64,000 bases of DNA from Pseudomonadota bacterium (GTDB lineage Bacteria > Pseudomonadota > Gammaproteobacteria > Burkholderiales > Burkholderiaceae_B): assembly GCA_023425645.1 (NCBI GenBank), contig JAFACG010000019.1, positions 79,760 to 143,759 on the forward strand. Direction: 5' to 3'. Numbering within the stretch: the stretch's first letter is position 1; each line of letters opens with the position of its first letter. Both the position numbers and the translations under genes were made by a program. This document shows, in pieces, positions 63,812-64,000 of the stretch. A model generated the notes under the pieces. It was not told the origin of the DNA, ran no database searches, and saw only the letters and a program-made list of their open reading frames with translations.

Positions 63812-64000
63812 TTGGTTCTTCGAGGAATTTCGGGGATTCCTCCGTGTTTGGCGAGCCGTTTGGGCCAAGCGGAAAGAACCTCGGGTTCTCGCGAGGCCGG
63901 CCGCGGCGGGCCGGCTTGGCTGGGTCCTTCGCCCGCGCTGCGCGCGGGTTCCCTGGTCAGGACACTGGAGCGGGCGGGGCGTGAACTCGCAGGGTGATTC
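63812..64000. other. Intergenic stretch after gltA, nothing recognised
   Basis: G+C-rich sequence with a repetitive CGCG-rich patch near 63925-63945. No supported gene, RNA or promoter is seen up to the window edge. Confidence 0.6.

Noticed and set aside
63710-63997. Open frame after gltA
   Set aside because: It runs through the operon terminator and a CGCG-rich patch, with no ribosome site or recognisable protein features.

Overview
The window is a bacterial chromosome segment with two parts: the integrase-proximal end of a temperate podovirus-like prophage (about 1-23,980) and a G+C-rich host chromosome (about 23,981-64,000). The host genes point to a betaproteobacterium of the order Burkholderiales, most likely family Alcaligenaceae (Bordetella/Achromobacter type). 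The evidence is sdhCDAB-sdhE-gltA next to a GntR regulator, mdh, prpR/prpBC and acnB; EF-P with Arg32 next to EarP; and a DUF2863 protein. The species cannot be fixed from the sequence alone. The prophage head genes resemble those of Bordetella phage BPP-1 (capsid, cement, Bbp19).

Prophage, leftward (minus strand) late block 1-9.0 kb: an HTH protein, terminase small and large subunits, a GNAT acetyltransferase, a cupin-like protein, an Ala-rich coiled-coil protein, the portal, a capsid staple-like protein, Bbp19, a scaffold, the major capsid protein, a cement protein, a small protein, and the first 77 codons of a tail protein cut by the window edge. One plus-strand lipoprotein gene (6380-6613) interrupts this block like a moron. 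Lysis genes, tail fibres and any diversity-generating retroelement would lie beyond the left edge.

Prophage control and early genes 9.0-23.9 kb: an AT-rich gap with a perfect 22-bp inverted repeat; a leftward cro-like gene plus prim-pol/SF3 helicase; a divergent S24-type repressor; then a long rightward operon. That operon encodes a RecB-like nuclease, an SSB-like DUF2815 protein, RdgC, family A DNA polymerase, a putative two-domain sliding clamp, VRR-NUC nuclease, SNF2-type helicase, a TraR/DksA-like zinc finger, DUF4224 and a tyrosine integrase. Seven copies of a 14-bp operator (ATACG-N4-CGTAT) sit at the repressor/cro switch, the rightward early promoter and the gap before the late block. 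Integration is beside (probably into) the 3' end of a tRNA-Arg(ACG) gene; a second tRNA-Arg(ACG) lies 129 bp further on.

Host region 24.4-41.4 kb: ssuD, an FMN-dependent lactate dehydrogenase, glutathionyl-hydroquinone reductase, WrbA, a thioesterase, an I78-type inhibitor, 3-methyladenine glycosylase, an adenosine/adenine deaminase, DUF423, CorA, an AidB-like acyl-CoA dehydrogenase, a secreted nuclease and a peptide-type ABC transporter. 41.5-48.6 kb: DUF1178, a sigma54 activator divergent from an aldehyde dehydrogenase with a clear -24/-12 promoter and upstream palindromes, efp, earP and DUF2863.

Host region 48.7-63.7 kb is a central-carbon cluster: acnB, prpBC with a sigma54 promoter and divergent prpR, mdh, a GntR regulator, sdhCDAB-sdhE and gltA. 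An identical 21-bp palindrome upstream of acnB and in the mdh/gntR gap suggests shared control by the GntR protein. The most unusual signals are in the prophage: a 12-bp element about 30 nt upstream of three late-gene starts, five proteins ending in an acidic-DLV tail, a shared YPNS C-terminal motif in scaffold and staple, and a structured element between the SSB and rdgC genes.
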